Positions 43,193 to 56,859 of a DNA stretch of 64,000 nucleotides are shown here, in pieces. Position numbers and translations under genes: made by a program. The first letter of the stretch is position 1. Each line of letters opens with the position of its first letter. Location: the NCBI GenBank assembly GCA_028023455.1, contig JAQFVV010006470.1, forward strand, positions 1 through 64,000, in the 5' to 3' direction. Source of the DNA: Epiperipatus broadwayi. Lineage: Eukaryota; Onychophora; Udeonychophora; Euonychophora; Peripatidae. The notes under the pieces were generated by a model. It was not told the origin of the DNA. It made no database searches and was given only the letters and a program-made list of their open reading frames with translations.

Positions 43193-44620
43193 ACATCATA
43201 TGTTGATCATTTTATATGCTTACACATGCTGCTAATAAAAGTATCAACTCTCCATACAGTAGTGCCAACAAGAGAAAAATATTGTAATCAATGGTTAAAG
43301 GAAGGTATGTGCATAAAATCCCTATCTTGTGTCTACTAATTCAATATTCACAGACTAGTTAGTATCTTGTAGCTTTCGTCTGTGAGGACTTTGAATTTGA
43401 GAGAACTGCACTTAGAACTTAGAATTTAATGCAATCATCCATCAGCTAACTTTTACATATTTGGTTAATTATAAAGCTAGGATTTCAAGACAAAACACTA
43501 TAATGTTTCTATTTCAATATTATTTACTTGTATAAATAATCTGAACTCAGTTGAGCAATGATACATTTTTGTGACTTTGGTTTTTCAAAAACCATAGTCA
43601 CCATTATACTATGGGCAGCAAAGGTTTAAAACCATAAAAACTTCATATGATCACCATTGCTTACATGTGATGTTAATAAAAAACAAACTTCCACACAGTA
43701 TTGCTACCAAGTGTAAGCCTTGATGATCAATGGATATAAGAATGTGTGTGAATTAAATCCATATTATAACAATTCTGCCCAAAGGATAATGGTGACTGGT
43801 TTTTGGCAAAATGAAGACACCAAAATTTATGGATGTCAACCAAAGTTCAGATAATTATAACTATACAAGTAAATAAGCTTATTTGGAAACATTAAGGTGT
43901 TTTTGATTTGGACTCTGAGCCTTATAGTTAACAAAATAGGTAAAAGGTAACTGCTGGAGGATTGCATTAGATCCTATGGTATAGGTGCTTTCCTCAGAAG
44001 TCCAAGGCTTTTCACTGGTGAAACCCACAAGATAGGAACGATTCATGGGAAAATTAGGCATTAAATAACAATTATATGCATAAACATTCCTGCATTTATT
44101 GTTTACAAAGGCTTGCACTTGGCGGCACTACTTTATAGAGAGTTAGACACTCTTATTAACATCATGGAAAATCATAAGAAAGGATGGCAATAATAAGATT
44201 TTGAAGGTTTTATATCTATCCTATCCATAGAATAAAGGTGATTATGTTTTTTGAAAAACCAAAGACACTCAAGATGTATGGATACTTAACTGAGCTTAGA
44301 TCTACATAACTATACAAGAAAATGAGCTTGGGTTGAAAACATTATGGTGTTTTTATCTTGGACTCCTAGCTTCACTGTTAACGAATTAGGTAAATGGTGG
44401 CTGCTGTAGGGTTGCATTAGATCCTAAGATGTAAGTATATTGCTCTCAAATCTAAGGTTTCTCACTGATGAAAGCCACAAGCTACAAATTAGTCTGGGGA
44501 TATCGGATGATTAGGCACTAGGTAGGGATTTTATGCCCAAAATTTCTGGCATCTATTGATAACAAAGTCTTGCAATTGGTGGCACTACTCTATAGACAGC
44601 TTGGTACTGTTATTACCTAC
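43193..44620. repeat. ~440-bp repeat family, locus 2 (two direct, two inverted copies)
   Basis: Plus unit about 43193-43635, partial plus unit about 43636-43770, then minus units about 43771-44165 and 44166-44620. Landmarks shared with 12466-13140: the GCATAAAATCCC-ATCT...GTCTACT block, TTAG-ATTTAATGCAA-C, ACACCTTAATGTTT-like, ATACATTTT-GTG, and AACCATAG-CACCA-TAT. No unit has a convincing gene; the frame at 43879-44118 is repeat sequence. Confidence 0.75.
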
Positions 44621-44805
44621 CTATATGTTATATTATCAACCTTTTTATTTTTGTAATTCACATTACAATTAATATTATTTTTATGAAAATATTTATTAAT
44701 TGTATTTGCTTAAAAATGTTTAATAAGCAAAATTGATAAAAAAATGTAACATACATTGTGCATTTGATAGCTGAAATTTAAATAATCTAAATCATTAAAC
44801 CATTG

Positions 44806-44888
44806 TTGTCAGCAACACTGTATATATATATATATATATATATATACAGTGTTGCTGAATATATATATATATATATATAGCACACCCA

Positions 44889-44930
<42 letters not shown>
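44806..44930. repeat. Palindromic (TA)n cluster
   Basis: CAGCAACACTGTA, TA run, TACAGTGTTGCTG form a perfect palindrome around a TA tract (44810-44858). Two more TA tracts follow, separated by AGCACACCCACGA. Confidence 0.92.
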
Positions 44931-44935
44931 CAGCC

Positions 44936-47900
44936 ACGACTAACTTAAACATTAAAAAAAACAATTACAAATTACTGATTTAAAATTGAGCGTATATAAA
45001 AGATATTTTAAAGTGATATTTAATAATATTTGAAAAAATACGTTAACAGTATTGTGCATATTTATTATGTTTATCGTTAAATCAGGTTTTATATGCTTTA
45101 ATTTTTATGTATTCATTGGCCAAGTTGCTTCAGCATCTGGTAATTCATTTACTTGAATATATCAGGTATTCTCGTGAACATTAGCTATTTTTCTTGGTCA
45201 AACAACCCCAGTTTATTATAATAATAGTCAGGGAAGAAACAGTTTCATTTATTTAATCGGCACCAGGATTCTATATGCTAATCCACTGGCTCTCTTCTCC
45301 CTATCCACAATGACCGAGATTACATGTTGGATTACTACCCTCAGGAGGATTGTAATTTTTGATAAGACATTGACATTTATATTTAGTAAACTTATAACAG
45401 ATTTAGTTAGTAATAATATAATAATTAAATTAAATAAACACAGACCAAATTATATTTCTATGATTTATTAAGTTTATAATTCCACTACACGTTTATTAAT
45501 AATCATAAATAAGAGAATAAAAATGTGAACTCTTTAAATGGTTTCTTAAAAGTCAATTGTTGCAGTTCTTGGTTTTATCTTAATTCAGTTTTTAATCAGA
45601 TTTATTACAGAATTTCAGCAATAATCATAATTTTTCTGAATGTGATCACATATAACAGAAGAAAGTTTCTTACAGGTGAGTTTCTACTGCTTAATTATAT
45701 CACTGCACAAATTAACATGTATGGTTTTTCTTTCTGTCCTTAAATAATATTTTTGTATAAATCACATATTTAGTACTTATTTCTGTCCTTAGTGGAAACT
45801 GTCATATGACCTTTTTATGTCCAGAGTTGTAGTATTCAGGTAGGTGATATGATTCAATCATGGTATTATTGTGACTCAAAAAAGTCAAAAATTGCTGGCA
45901 AATGACTATTTTCTAGTCATACATTTGATAACACAGAATAAACAGGTGAGAATATAATGAATCATCTTGTGTGACTTTCTATAAAAAAATCGAACTTTAT
46001 TGCAAATTGCTATCTGTTGCCACACAAAACACAGGAGTAAAAGAGAGATCTCTGCATCATAATATCCCTTCTTTTATACACCTCCTAATTTGAGTACACT
46101 GTGCATATCCTGTTTACCTTTTATTTTTATCCCCATCTTAAATTTTACCAACATACACATTTATATTCTATTTTTGTTTTTAATGTTACCTCCCCCCTTT
46201 CAATGGCTATCTATAATTAATGGCAAAAGAGTGCTGTAATTTTAATTTAAGTAATTATAATTTGACAATACATTCTTCATTTTCTGCTGTATAATTATAA
46301 TTAATAAATATAACAGAAATAGTAAATAAAACTAAAATTAACTATTATATACTGACATTTAATCTGCAAAAGTAATTTAATGTTAGTTGAAGAGGGTTAA
46401 GGAAATAACTGAAAGTACTTTTGTAGATTGAAAGACGGTTTATAATAATTAATTTCCACCATATTTATCATTCTTATTACAGTTGTTTTTAATTAACATA
46501 CATTTTATTTGTATTATACATATGTTTTACCAAAAGAAAAATTATATTGTTAAGAATTGTAATAAATATTATCGATTGAGCAAACACATTTTATGTAATT
46601 ATCTCATTATAATTAATATATGTTCATAGTACTTATGTTTTTTATTACCTTAGATAAAGAATGAAAATGCCTTTTTATTTTTTCATTTTATAGGTGTTAA
46701 CGATTCCTTTTTTAGTTATATTATAAATGAAAGCATTAGCTTTTTCCAAGGACACTGAATGAAAATAGATTGAAATATGATAGTCGTATTTTCAAAAGTA
46801 TTTGTATGATGTACAATAAATGAACTGCATATTAAACTGGAATATGTTTAGCATATTTTGGGATGATGCGATATTGGTAAAGCCATTATAAAATGACATG
46901 ATGAATCTCACAAAATACCTTCATTTTTTGGGGTGGGGGGGAGTAAATATATATATATAAAAGACGTTTCAATATGTTTAAAGTTTATATTAATAAATAT
47001 TTAATTGATAAAGAAAACACTGGATACAAATTGAAGGTTATTTCTTTGTCAAATCCTTAAAAAGAGGGTGAGCTAACCAGAAAAAGATGCATATAAAATA
47101 TGTACTACAAAAAACTAAACTTTAAAATTACAGTCAATTATGAAAATATTTAGGAATCTATTTCGCATTCAAACCTTGTAATTAATAATTCCAATTAAAC
47201 ACCGATTCTTCACACTATTATTAAAAGTATATCATAAAATTGACTTTTACAAACGGTATGCTGGCCAATAACTCTGTGTTTCATATTCATTTTAATATAT
47301 GGATTGTAATGACACGAGTCATACTTTTATTCTTTATTAGTGACGTTTTCTTAGACAACACTATCTTCGTATTTTACAGTTAGTTATATTTATATGAAAA
47401 TATTTATTAATAAACATCTATTCAGCAATATATATATATATATAGACATATTACTTGCTGATTTTTTAAAAAAATATTGAACATTCATTTATAGTTAAAA
47501 ATCCACAAAGCGCATGAGCATTAGCTTAATGGCTGATTATTACTATTACAGTTTATAAAAACATCGCGCCATATAAAATAAATATCTAATTTATATATTT
47601 ATTTATGTTTATGGGATTTTTGATTGGTACATCTTATTAACCTAACTTTTTAAGTAATTATAGATAATAATATAAAGGTGTCCAAATAAGGGTGTAGAAA
47701 TATTAATTATTCAGGATAAAAATAAACAACGAAATAGTAAATGATTTATTTACAAAAATGAATATCACGTTGTTGTTTTTTTTTTAATTACTATAATTAG
47801 AGACTGGGAAATAAATTTTTTGTAGCGGTTAAGGATTGCAACAAATAACTTTATATATATAATTCATAACCCTATCTGAAGAAATATTCAAATATTTACA

Positions 47901-49608
47901 AACAATTATGTATCGATTCCCACATTTTTTTTTTCTAAAAAAACAACAATTTATGTTCATTGCTAAACAGTTATAGGCAAATGATTTGCTAGCTGAACTA
48001 GATTGTGATATTGATCTGGGGGCGACTATATTTCTTTAAATATATATGTAAATATATGTTTGGTTAATTATTACAAAATATGTTATATTAATAGATTTAT
48101 GACATTTTTTCTCAATTAAAAGTATTAAATGTTATTAATTTTATAGAATAACTTGCAAACCATTTTATGATTTGATTGTTATCACATTTGCGAGTTTAAT
48201 ATAAAATTCTGTTTTATAGTGAGTATATATTAATTATATGTAGCTATTATGTACATTTTAATGTAATTATTAAACAATTTTTTATATAATTACTATATGT
48301 CAATTTTAAATTGTTTTTTAAAATATATCTATATATCATTAACATTATTTTTATTAATGTTTTTATAATATTTTACTACATATGTCCACACAGACATATA
48401 TACATATAATGACATTTAGAGAAGTCCGAAGTGGTAAATTTACTAAAAAGAAAATCATAAGTGTGTGCACAGATGTGGAATTATTAAACCACTCACCATG
48501 TATTTTCATATTTAGATGTCGATATTGTACATTGGCATCAACTCATACAAAGGATTGTATATAATCATGTGAAAGAATCACATTTCTAACATTTAAGAAA
48601 GAATGAAATACGTTCATTTTGTTCTTTTGTCTCGCTCATCTTAGAGCTATCTATCCAATCTTTTTTCTTGTTAATCACTCTGTTCTTCTGCAAAGAAAAA
48701 ATACATAATACATTGTTCACCTGATCAATTTCACATGGTTATTTATGTGCCTGTTTATTTAACAAAAGTTATGTGTTACATGGAGTATATTACAACAAAA
48801 AGGAGAGAGAGATAAACAGGAGAGGAAAAACCCTACATTTTCTATATTTCTACCTATTTCATATCAAAAAATATTTCACCTGATCTTAAGAATTCCATTA
48901 TATGTATGTATGAAATGACATATTCTCAATATACATTAATATCTTCAGGGTCAATATTTTGTTGGTAAGGTTTCACATTGACATGTCAAATTATAAAAAA
49001 AAATGTAATTAGCAGAAAATATATTTGCTTTAACCAAACTCAGTGATATTGATTCTGGGGTTTAAACCTTATCCACATCTCTAAATCATATCCAAGCAAC
49101 TCACTCAACCTATGTGACTCACTCCTTTTACCTTACAGTAGTTACATTTTTTCATTCATCCCAGTGATCAGGTAGAGTTGAGTCACTTAGGAAATTCTAG
49201 ATAGAATAATGATCAGGCTTTAATATTGACTATTATAATGAATAATCTCAACGTGTTATTATTACATAATATAATTTATTATTGATCTAAAAGTGTCTAC
49301 ATTTATAATGTAAATATTTACAAATTTGTAAAACAAAGAAAGATTACCCACGTGTGTACATCAGGTTAGCAATGGCTTACAATATTGAAATTAAAAAAAA
49401 ATAATTATTTGTAAAATGTCACTCACATAATAAAATAACATATAAAGGAGAGAAAATAGTACTATCTCCTATACCAACAATGAGTGAGTGATGTGTTAAC
49501 TGATAAAATATGGGAAATATAGCAAAAATATAGCTTAGCATATAAATTAGTGCCACAACTATTTAATAATAAAAATATACATCAGCTTCATAAGCTCTTC
49601 TAAACATC
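44936..49608. other. 4.7-kb AT-rich stretch without recognised genes
   Basis: No element termini or coherent frames were found. A locally GC-richer patch (45235-45350) has a sequence resembling half of a tRNA on the minus strand (GCCAGTGGATTAGCAT), too weak to call. G-rich GGGGTGGGGGGGAG occurs at about 46929-46942. A 60-codon frame at 48382-48564 has no motif. Confidence 0.45.
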
Positions 49609-49609
49609 T

Positions 49610-49939
49610 ATTCCCATTATAAACAACTCTCAAAAAGGATACACTTTAAACTATTTTATAAAATACTAATAATATTCTGAGAACATGATATGAAGTAAAT
49701 ATTAAAATTATTCATAAAATAATACATAGAAAAATAATGACCATAATACATATGTAAATAAATTTTAACTAAATATTCCCATTATAAACAACTCTCAAAA
49801 AGGATACACTTTAAACTATTTTATAAAATACTAATAATATTCTGAGAACATGATATGAAGTAAATATTAAAATTATTCATAAAATAATACATAGAAAAAT
49901 AATGACCATAATACATATGTAAATAAATTTTAACTAAAT
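49610..49939. repeat. Perfect-looking 165-bp tandem duplication
   Basis: The unit starting TTCCCATTATAAACAACTCT at 49611 is repeated from 49776 with no difference noticed. Both copies end AAATTTTAACTAAATAT. Confidence 0.93.
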
Positions 49940-51041
49940 ATTTATATCCATTTGCCAATTAAAAATTTACCAGTCATAAATGTTATCTTTCCATATCATT
50001 AACATGATATTCAAATAAAGAATCCTAGGATATACTGAATACATTTAGAGAATATTTATGTGTACACTATTGAACAAATAAATTATTAAGCTGCAAACGA
50101 AACATGAGGTAAGTAGAATTTTAAATCACTCAGAAGTACAAACAGTTTAAATATAAGAATAAAGCAAACGGCATAGGTATTGTAAATATTTAAAATATAA
50201 CACGTTAAATAATGTGTTAAATTCTCTATAATTATATAATATATTGAATAATACTTTTTGCAAAAAAATATTAACATGTTGAACAAGCGATAATTACATT
50301 TCATTGTATAAAATATCTTTCCTAGAGTTATGAATAAATGTTAACAGAAGAGCAAATGAGTTTATATAGAACTTTAAGGTACTGTATTAAGATTCATAAA
50401 GAGCAAACTCATTTTATTACAATATTATGATGGAATGAATTGTATTCATTAAACAAGAGCATACATAATCTTTTTTATAAATCATACACATGATAATTAC
50501 AGCTCATGTTTGAAAAGATAACGATATGTAAACTTTATATTTTCTTAATAATAAGACTATTTTTTGAACATCAAGTATACCTCTTCAACATAATCTACCA
50601 TGACAATAACATAATAGCAGCAAACATAAGCTATGGTAAAACAACAAATGTGTGGTTTTTTTTTTTTTTTTCATTCCTTTAACTATGTTCCTTTATTCAA
50701 AATGTAACATTTATTAGACCTAATAAAATTTGTTTTTAAAGTAAAGTATACCTCTTTAATGAATATAAAGAGTTTATTGTCAATATGCAGATCTAAATAA
50801 ATATTGAATGCAGTAGATATAAAATTTTGTTTTTTAAGATAGATAAAATGCTAATTAGCCCAATAAAGTGGATTTGAGTATTCTGTTTTTTATTTTAAGA
50901 TAAAGCAAATGTTTATTATCATTCAAACGCAGTCATTCTTTGTAATAAATTCATAACTACTTTCTTTTTCATCCACAAATAAATCGTATAGCAAAATAAT
51001 ATACAATAATTAAAATAAAGCGTATATTCTTTTTTCCCCAT
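49940..51041. other. AT-rich spacer
   Basis: No supported feature. Confidence 0.4.
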
Positions 51042-51145
51042 AATGTTGTGATCAAGTGGTCAGCGACAGCTGCTGTTCAAGCAGTTGTCCCGGGTCAGCG
51101 GGTTCGCACCCGGCTGATGCTATGACACATGAGAAAAAAAAAAAA
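51042..51145 (+). mobile_element. tRNA-derived retroposon (SINE-like), copy 2
   Basis: tRNA-like head: GATCAAGTGGTCAGCGAC (A-box/D-arm), CTGCTGTTCAAGCAG (anticodon arm), an extended variable region, and GCGGGTTCGCACCCGG (B-box/T-arm). A tail TATGACACATGAG and 12 A follow. The acceptor stem is degraded and A58 of the T-loop is C. Closely similar to 57155-57254 (minus) from CAGTTG to GCTGATGCTATGAC. Confidence 0.7.
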
Positions 51146-51884
51146 TGTTTCATTGGTTTTATGATAACGCGAATGGAAAAATAATTTATAAAAATAGCAT
51201 TTTAAAAATACATGGACATACAATTCACTCATTGTATTAAATAGGTATTCATATGTTGACAATTAAAATTTAAAAATAGCTTTATCATTCTTAGAGTCAT
51301 TATTTTAACCGATCGTCGAAATTTAATAATGAATTAAATTAAGCCAAAATAGAGCCCTCTGTAAAAACAAAAAAAAAAGCGTTTAAATAAATTATTTTAA
51401 CTTTAGTAAAAATATTTAAAAATTCTTGAATTTAATAAAACAATTATCATTTTTAAAATGAAGTTACAACATTTTAATAATACTTCGGTAGAATTTTTTT
51501 TTTGCCAAAAAATTATAGAACTGTGTCTCATTTCTTGAAATATACACACATGGATTTCTAGAATTTTCGCATGTTAAGCTTGCAGAAGGTTGAAGTGTTG
51601 AAAAGGCTAGATTAAAAACATAAACCAATGACGTCACTCATAGCATAACTTTACATGAACTAAGAAGCAATAATTATTGCATAAAATTATTACTTAAATA
51701 CGCTGAAGAGGGAATGATGTGAAAAAGTATGTTAACATGATAGATAATCAGCTATATGATTGATAACTGGGTATCAATTTTTAATTAAAGATTGCGACCT
51801 AATTAAGCTGAAAGATCAGAATGTTTAGTTGTTAGGTTGAAATTTTAAATATATATATATTTTTATTGAATATTATAATTTATA
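51146..51884. other. AT-rich spacer
   Basis: No supported feature. Confidence 0.4.
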
Positions 51885-52540
51885 ACTACAATATTACAAT
51901 GATAGATATGTATTTAATGAATAAATAATACAATTTAAAATATTTTTAGATATACTATTCACAAAATACATGAAGGTTACTCTCTCTCTCTTATATATAT
52001 ATGATAAACAAAAATGCAAGTTAAAAAGCTTGCTAACTCTTTCATTTATGCCACAGTTACCAATTAAAACGCCCTCAGGTAGCTTGTGTTATGTAACCAG
52101 CAGAATAGACGCTATCTCTAACTATAATGCCCATTTCAGATTATGTTTTAGTTTGCATAAACAGTCGAATGACAGATTAAAGTATACTATGTCTATCTTA
52201 AATATCAAACATCTGAGCTTCCATGGAACATCTCTGTTCAATGCTGCAAGCGTGAATCTTTCTTAGACACGAAAAGAACCTCAAGGACATCTAGCATAGC
52301 AAACCACATAGGTTTACGGAGTTATAATCTCAATTCTAGACAAGATAATTGAATATTTGCAAGTTATATCATTCAGAATAGTATCTAACATAGGGACTAT
52401 GATTCAATTAAATGAATTTTAGATGCATTTTAACTACTATTACAATGAAGATATGTATTTAATGAAAAATAAACAATTTAAAATATTTTTAATATACTAT
52501 CACAAAAACTGCAGTTACTCTCTCTCTCTCTCCCCTCCCC

Positions 52541-52615
<75 letters not shown>
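51885..52615. repeat. Direct repeat flanking ~430 bp, ending in (CT)n(TA)n
   Basis: 51885-52010 and 52428-52560 share TATGTATTTAATGAA, CAATTTAAAATATTTTTA, ATATACTAT-CACAAAA and GTTACTCTCTCTCTC. The second copy leads into a long (TA)n (52543-52615). The 98-codon frame between them (51970-52266) starts inside the repeat and shows no motif. Confidence 0.8.
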
Positions 52616-52619
<4 letters not shown>

Positions 52620-52620
52620 T

Positions 52621-53599
52621 TGATTAAGTGAAGAAATTTAATATAAATTGTTGTCATGAAGGGTGCGTACAGTTACAATAATAAACCAAAATATTCATTA
52701 GAAAAAATCAATTCATCAACATTTTTCTTTATATAAAATTTATAATGTGCTATAGATATATTTAAATCTGCATATGAAAAACATGTAGTTATTGTAATCA
52801 ATGTTTCTATATAAATGATGCTTTTCTTTTTCATATAGTAATGGGTTGGAGATCTGTTTAAAAAATAGTAAATGAAAATTACAATATTCATAAAATACAC
52901 AAATTACAGTAAGTTGACAAATCCATTGAAAAAGTAATGTTATGAAAACTAATGAGATTTTGTAAAAAATTCTAATTGTAAAAAAATTTTTCAACAAATG
53001 TGTCAAGTCCCTACATTCGGCCATATGTGTTCACTGGTTAGGTAATATTTACTAGATTTACCATTTTGCCAACTAAATTTCTCTAATAATCATAATTGAA
53101 TATAGATAATAGGATTATTTATCTAGATTTATTTTAACATGATTAAACAGTTTTAAATAATGTGTAATTGATTATAACAAATGTGAGACTCATGTTCCTA
53201 TAAACAGATCACATCCACTTAACATCAAAGAAATGCAAAAACATGTATTCAATGGCATGAGAATAGCCATACACTTCTCCTTATTAAGGATCTACATACT
53301 ATCATGACTAATAATAATATCCAAATGAATATGATATATGTATATCTATTAGATTTCAATTAGATTACTCAATAAATTAATCTATCATATGATTGTATAT
53401 AAAATTTTATTCTTATTATTTTATATAATTATGATTGGCAATAATCATAAGAACAATTCTATAATAAGGATGTCTCAGAATAATCATTGATTTTTATTCA
53501 TTCTTCATACTACCTATAAAATATCAAGAATGGTTTTACTGATATCCATGGGTAGTGCAAATACTTATAACCCAAATTTATAATCAAACTTATACTATT
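52621..53599. other. AT-rich spacer
   Basis: No supported feature. Confidence 0.4.
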
Positions 53600-54430
53600 G
53601 TTTATATTTATAGTCCTTAATATTTGCTATTAAAATAATATTGTTATCTAATCTGTAATTCACATTGATATTTTCACTAAGTAATTCATCATTTAATACA
53701 TTATAAACAATCATATTTCATTAATTCACACTATTATCTATGATTTATGTGATCAAGGCAGCTTACAATAAGTAAAATCTCCTTCAAGAAATGTGTGCTT
53801 AGTTAACTATTATATTGTTTTAACTGGTTTATTTTTTTTTATTTCAATAACATAGTGTATTTTCCGGGTTCTTGTGATGTAATGAAGATGATTCCCACAA
53901 AAGAAATGCAACAAACGATAGTGAAATTAATTAAAAAAAAACAACTTTAATTTCGACATTTACATAAATATTATTATTAAACATTTTGATTAATAAGTAA
54001 TTTAAAGAACATGAGTATTAAAGTTAAATACTGATATAATATAATAACATTATAAACAATTAAATGTAATTTATATTTCTGATATTTACAATAAAACTAA
54101 ACAAAATATATACTTTCAAATGATCCGGTGATGTCGTAATATTTCCTATTTGAATACATTTAAATTTTCTATATCATCCAAATAAAATATTTACCTTAGA
54201 TACAGATTTCTTATTCCTTCCCTTTTCTTTTTATCATCAATCCCTTACAATTTTGGTTTCAAATCATCAAGGTAAAATAAAAATCATTAACCATATATTC
54301 TTGTTCTCTATAAAACTTTTATTACCACATGGTGAGATTCACCATTGCTTAGCCCACAGGTCCCATGATACTTATCTCTTGATTTATTTATTTTCTTCCT
54401 GCAATATTATTATTAAGTTTCTATATTTTC
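53600..54430. repeat. Dispersed repeat, copy 2
   Basis: Uninterrupted counterpart of 32015-32518 plus 33363-33660. In this copy the corresponding site near 54107 (AAAATATATAC) has no transposon and shows the empty target. Confidence 0.65.
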
Positions 54431-54727
54431 CATGAATAAATCAGCTATTACTCCTGAGATAGGTGAGAACTTAGGAGTACCAAAAATCTGTCTATAATGC
54501 TGTCCACTGTATACAAAATATGTGTTCAAGAGACAATTTTTTAATCAAAACAATAATATGTTCTGGTAAATTACAACGTTGTGAAATTATATTTAAAGCT
54601 TCATCAATTGGAATGTTTGTAAACAGAGACAAGACAACAAAACTGACCAGAATGTCATTAGCATTAATTTTTAAATTTTTTAAAGCAGAAATAAAATAAA
54701 AAGAGTTTTTAATATATGATTTAATAG
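54430..54727 (-). pseudogene. PLE reverse transcriptase fragment
   Basis: Minus strand: SYIKNSFYFISALKNLKINA, DILVSFVVLSLFTNIPIDEA (RT motif A region; the usual SFDVVSLFTNIP has its Asp replaced by Val), then ISQRCNLPEHI, and after a frameshift QIFGTPKFSPISGVIADLFME (motif B, GTPMGSPIS type). A third PLE type in this window. The loss of the motif A Asp and the frameshift mark it as dead. Confidence 0.8.
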
Positions 54728-54729
54728 AT

Positions 54730-54732
<3 letters not shown>

Positions 54733-54772
<40 letters not shown>

Positions 54773-54793
54773 CATATATTAAAAAGATACACA

Positions 54794-54831
<38 letters not shown>

Positions 54832-54838
54832 TGTGTAT
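54733..54838. repeat. Two (TA)n tracts, one palindromic
   Basis: GATACACAGAATA, TA run, TATTCTGTGTATC form a palindrome at about 54785-54839, preceded by another TA run (54733-54769). Confidence 0.92.
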
Positions 54839-54859
54839 CCCTCTTCTCTATATTTAAAT

Positions 54860-55066
54860 TGTTATATTAAGATCTTAAGTTCGAGGCATCAGATTGACTT
54901 AAGGGTCAATTTGAATATGGCAATGATACTGGAATCAACAAAGACCATGAGCATTCCTTCTTCAGTTTCCAATGAAATGTATGTCTGAAGAATTGTAGAA
55001 TGGAAAAGATTTAAACTTGTCCATTAAATTATAAAGTTTTGCTATCTTAATATAAACTAAGCAATG

Positions 55067-55157
<91 letters not shown>
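54860..55157. repeat. Dispersed repeat (second copy) followed by (TA)n
   Basis: 54923-55070 is a diverged copy of 27090-27238. A long TA tract (55066-55157) separates it from the LINE tail. Confidence 0.65.
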
Positions 55158-55159
<2 letters not shown>

Positions 55160-56850
55160 TTAACCATTATCAATCCAATGCAGGATGAAGGTCTGTCCAA
55201 GTTCAAACCGTCTTCTCCAAGCTTTAGCTTCTCTTCTCCACATCACCCCTGCACACTTTCTTATTCCATCCATCCGTCTAAAATGAGGCCTTTTTCTGAC
55301 TCTTTTACTATCTTTTGGAATCCAGTTTAAGATTTCAATTGTCCATCTATTATCATTTCTTCTAGTAATATGTCCAGCCCAATCCACTTCAGTCTTTTAT
55401 ATTTTTTTCAATGAGATCAGTAACACCTGTTGTTCTCTTACCCATACATTGCATTTTCGATCTCTTCTTGTTACTCCCCAACATGTATCTCTCCATACTT
55501 TTTAAGTGGTCTGAAGTCTCTGTATTGCTTTTCTATTAAGTGTCCAAGTCTCAGATCCATAAGTAAGACTGGTAAAACACATTTATTAATAACCTTTTTC
55601 AAACACAAAGGCATATTTCATTTTAGTATCAAGTTATTTCTACCAAAAGCATTCCAACCAAGTTTAATTCTTTGATTAATTTTATCCATTATGTTTCCAT
55701 CTCTATTAATAATATGACCAAGATATTTGTAACTGTTAACTTCTTCTAACTCATCATAATCAATCTTTATTTTCATATTCCGAGAAAATCCATTAAACAT
55801 TACTTTAGCCTTTTTAACATTTATCTTTAGTCCTAATTTCCTACTTTCATCTGATAACTCCAGCAACATTTCCTGCAATTCTAAAGCATTATTTGCAAAT
55901 ACAACTACATCTTCTGAAAAATCTAAATGACTTAAATAATCTCCATTTACTATCACTCCTTTAGCTTCCCAGTTTAATCCACAAAATAATTTTTGCAGCA
56001 CTGCTGTAAAATGTTTTGGAGAGATGGAGTCACCCTGTCTTACACCTTTCTCAATAATGACTTACTCAGTATAATTATGTAATCTAATTGTTGCTGTTCC
56101 GTTTTATAAACATCCTTTTAAATATGACAATATCCTGGATCTATATCTTGATGATCCTTTGCTTTAATCACAGAAGAAATGTGTTTAGAATTAAATGCCA
56201 TTTCATAATCTACAAATCCAAAACATATAGACAACTCATATTCATTTTTCCTTTTTATAACTTCTCTCAATACTTGGATATGATATACTGTACTAAAACC
56301 ACTTTTAAATCTGTCTTGTTGTTTTTGTTGGTTGAAATCCAATGTTCTCTGTAGACGAGTTGTATTTATCTTGGTAAAAATTTTATATAAATATGATCAA
56401 AGGCTGATAGGTCTGTTATTTCTAATATTTTCTATATTACCTTTTTTAAATATTAATATTAATACTGCATTCTTCCAATCACTTGGTACCTTTTTATCAT
56501 GTAGACATTTAGTATATATCTTTGCTATTTTTTATATTTCTTCTCCTGCTTCCTTTAATATATCAATTGCCTTTCCATCGTTACCTGGAACCTTTACTTT
56601 CTTCATACATTTAATTGCATGTTTAACTTCTTCATTTAAAATTCTGGGCAATTTTTAAGATATAATACAAATAGGAGGTACTTGATCTTTATTACTATAT
56701 AATTTTGATAAAGGCTTCTACCCATTTTATGATGTCATCTCTTTTTTTAGTAAGAATTCCATCTTTTTTTTTTCTTATTGCAGATATAAATTTCCTAATA
56801 CAAAAACGTTGTTTTGCACTCTTGATAAACTTTTTTTAACAGTGGATATT
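55158..56850 (-). pseudogene. RTE-like LINE ORF2 (RT to C-terminus), broken
   Basis: Minus strand, N to C: KRDDIIKWVEAF (about 56720), CMKKVKVPGNDGKAIDILKE (about 56580-56640), PSDWKNAVLILIFKKGN, RFKSGFSTVYHIQVLREVI then SICFGFVDYEMAFNSKH (56140-56320; RT motif A with Asp), GDYLSHLDFSEDVVVFANNA (55890-55950; motif C, where the usual YADD-type box reads FSEDVV), LKINVKKAKVMFNGF, NSYKYLGHIINRDGNIMDKI, INKC-LPVLLM, and MDWAGHITRRNDNRWTIEIL ending RKCAGVMWRREA (55160-55390). Several stops and frameshifts; 5' truncated before or within RT. Same family as the fragments at 11.9, 19.8/23.0, 28.5 and 42.1 kb. Confidence 0.87.
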
Positions 56851-56859
56851 ACTGTAATA

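Noticed and set aside
45235-45350. GC-richer patch with a tRNA-like half (minus strand)
   Set aside because: Only a D-arm-like string is visible; no B-box, tail or second copy.
48382-48564. 60-codon frame with several Cys/His as a possible small host exon
   Set aside because: No recognisable domain and no convincing splice sites.
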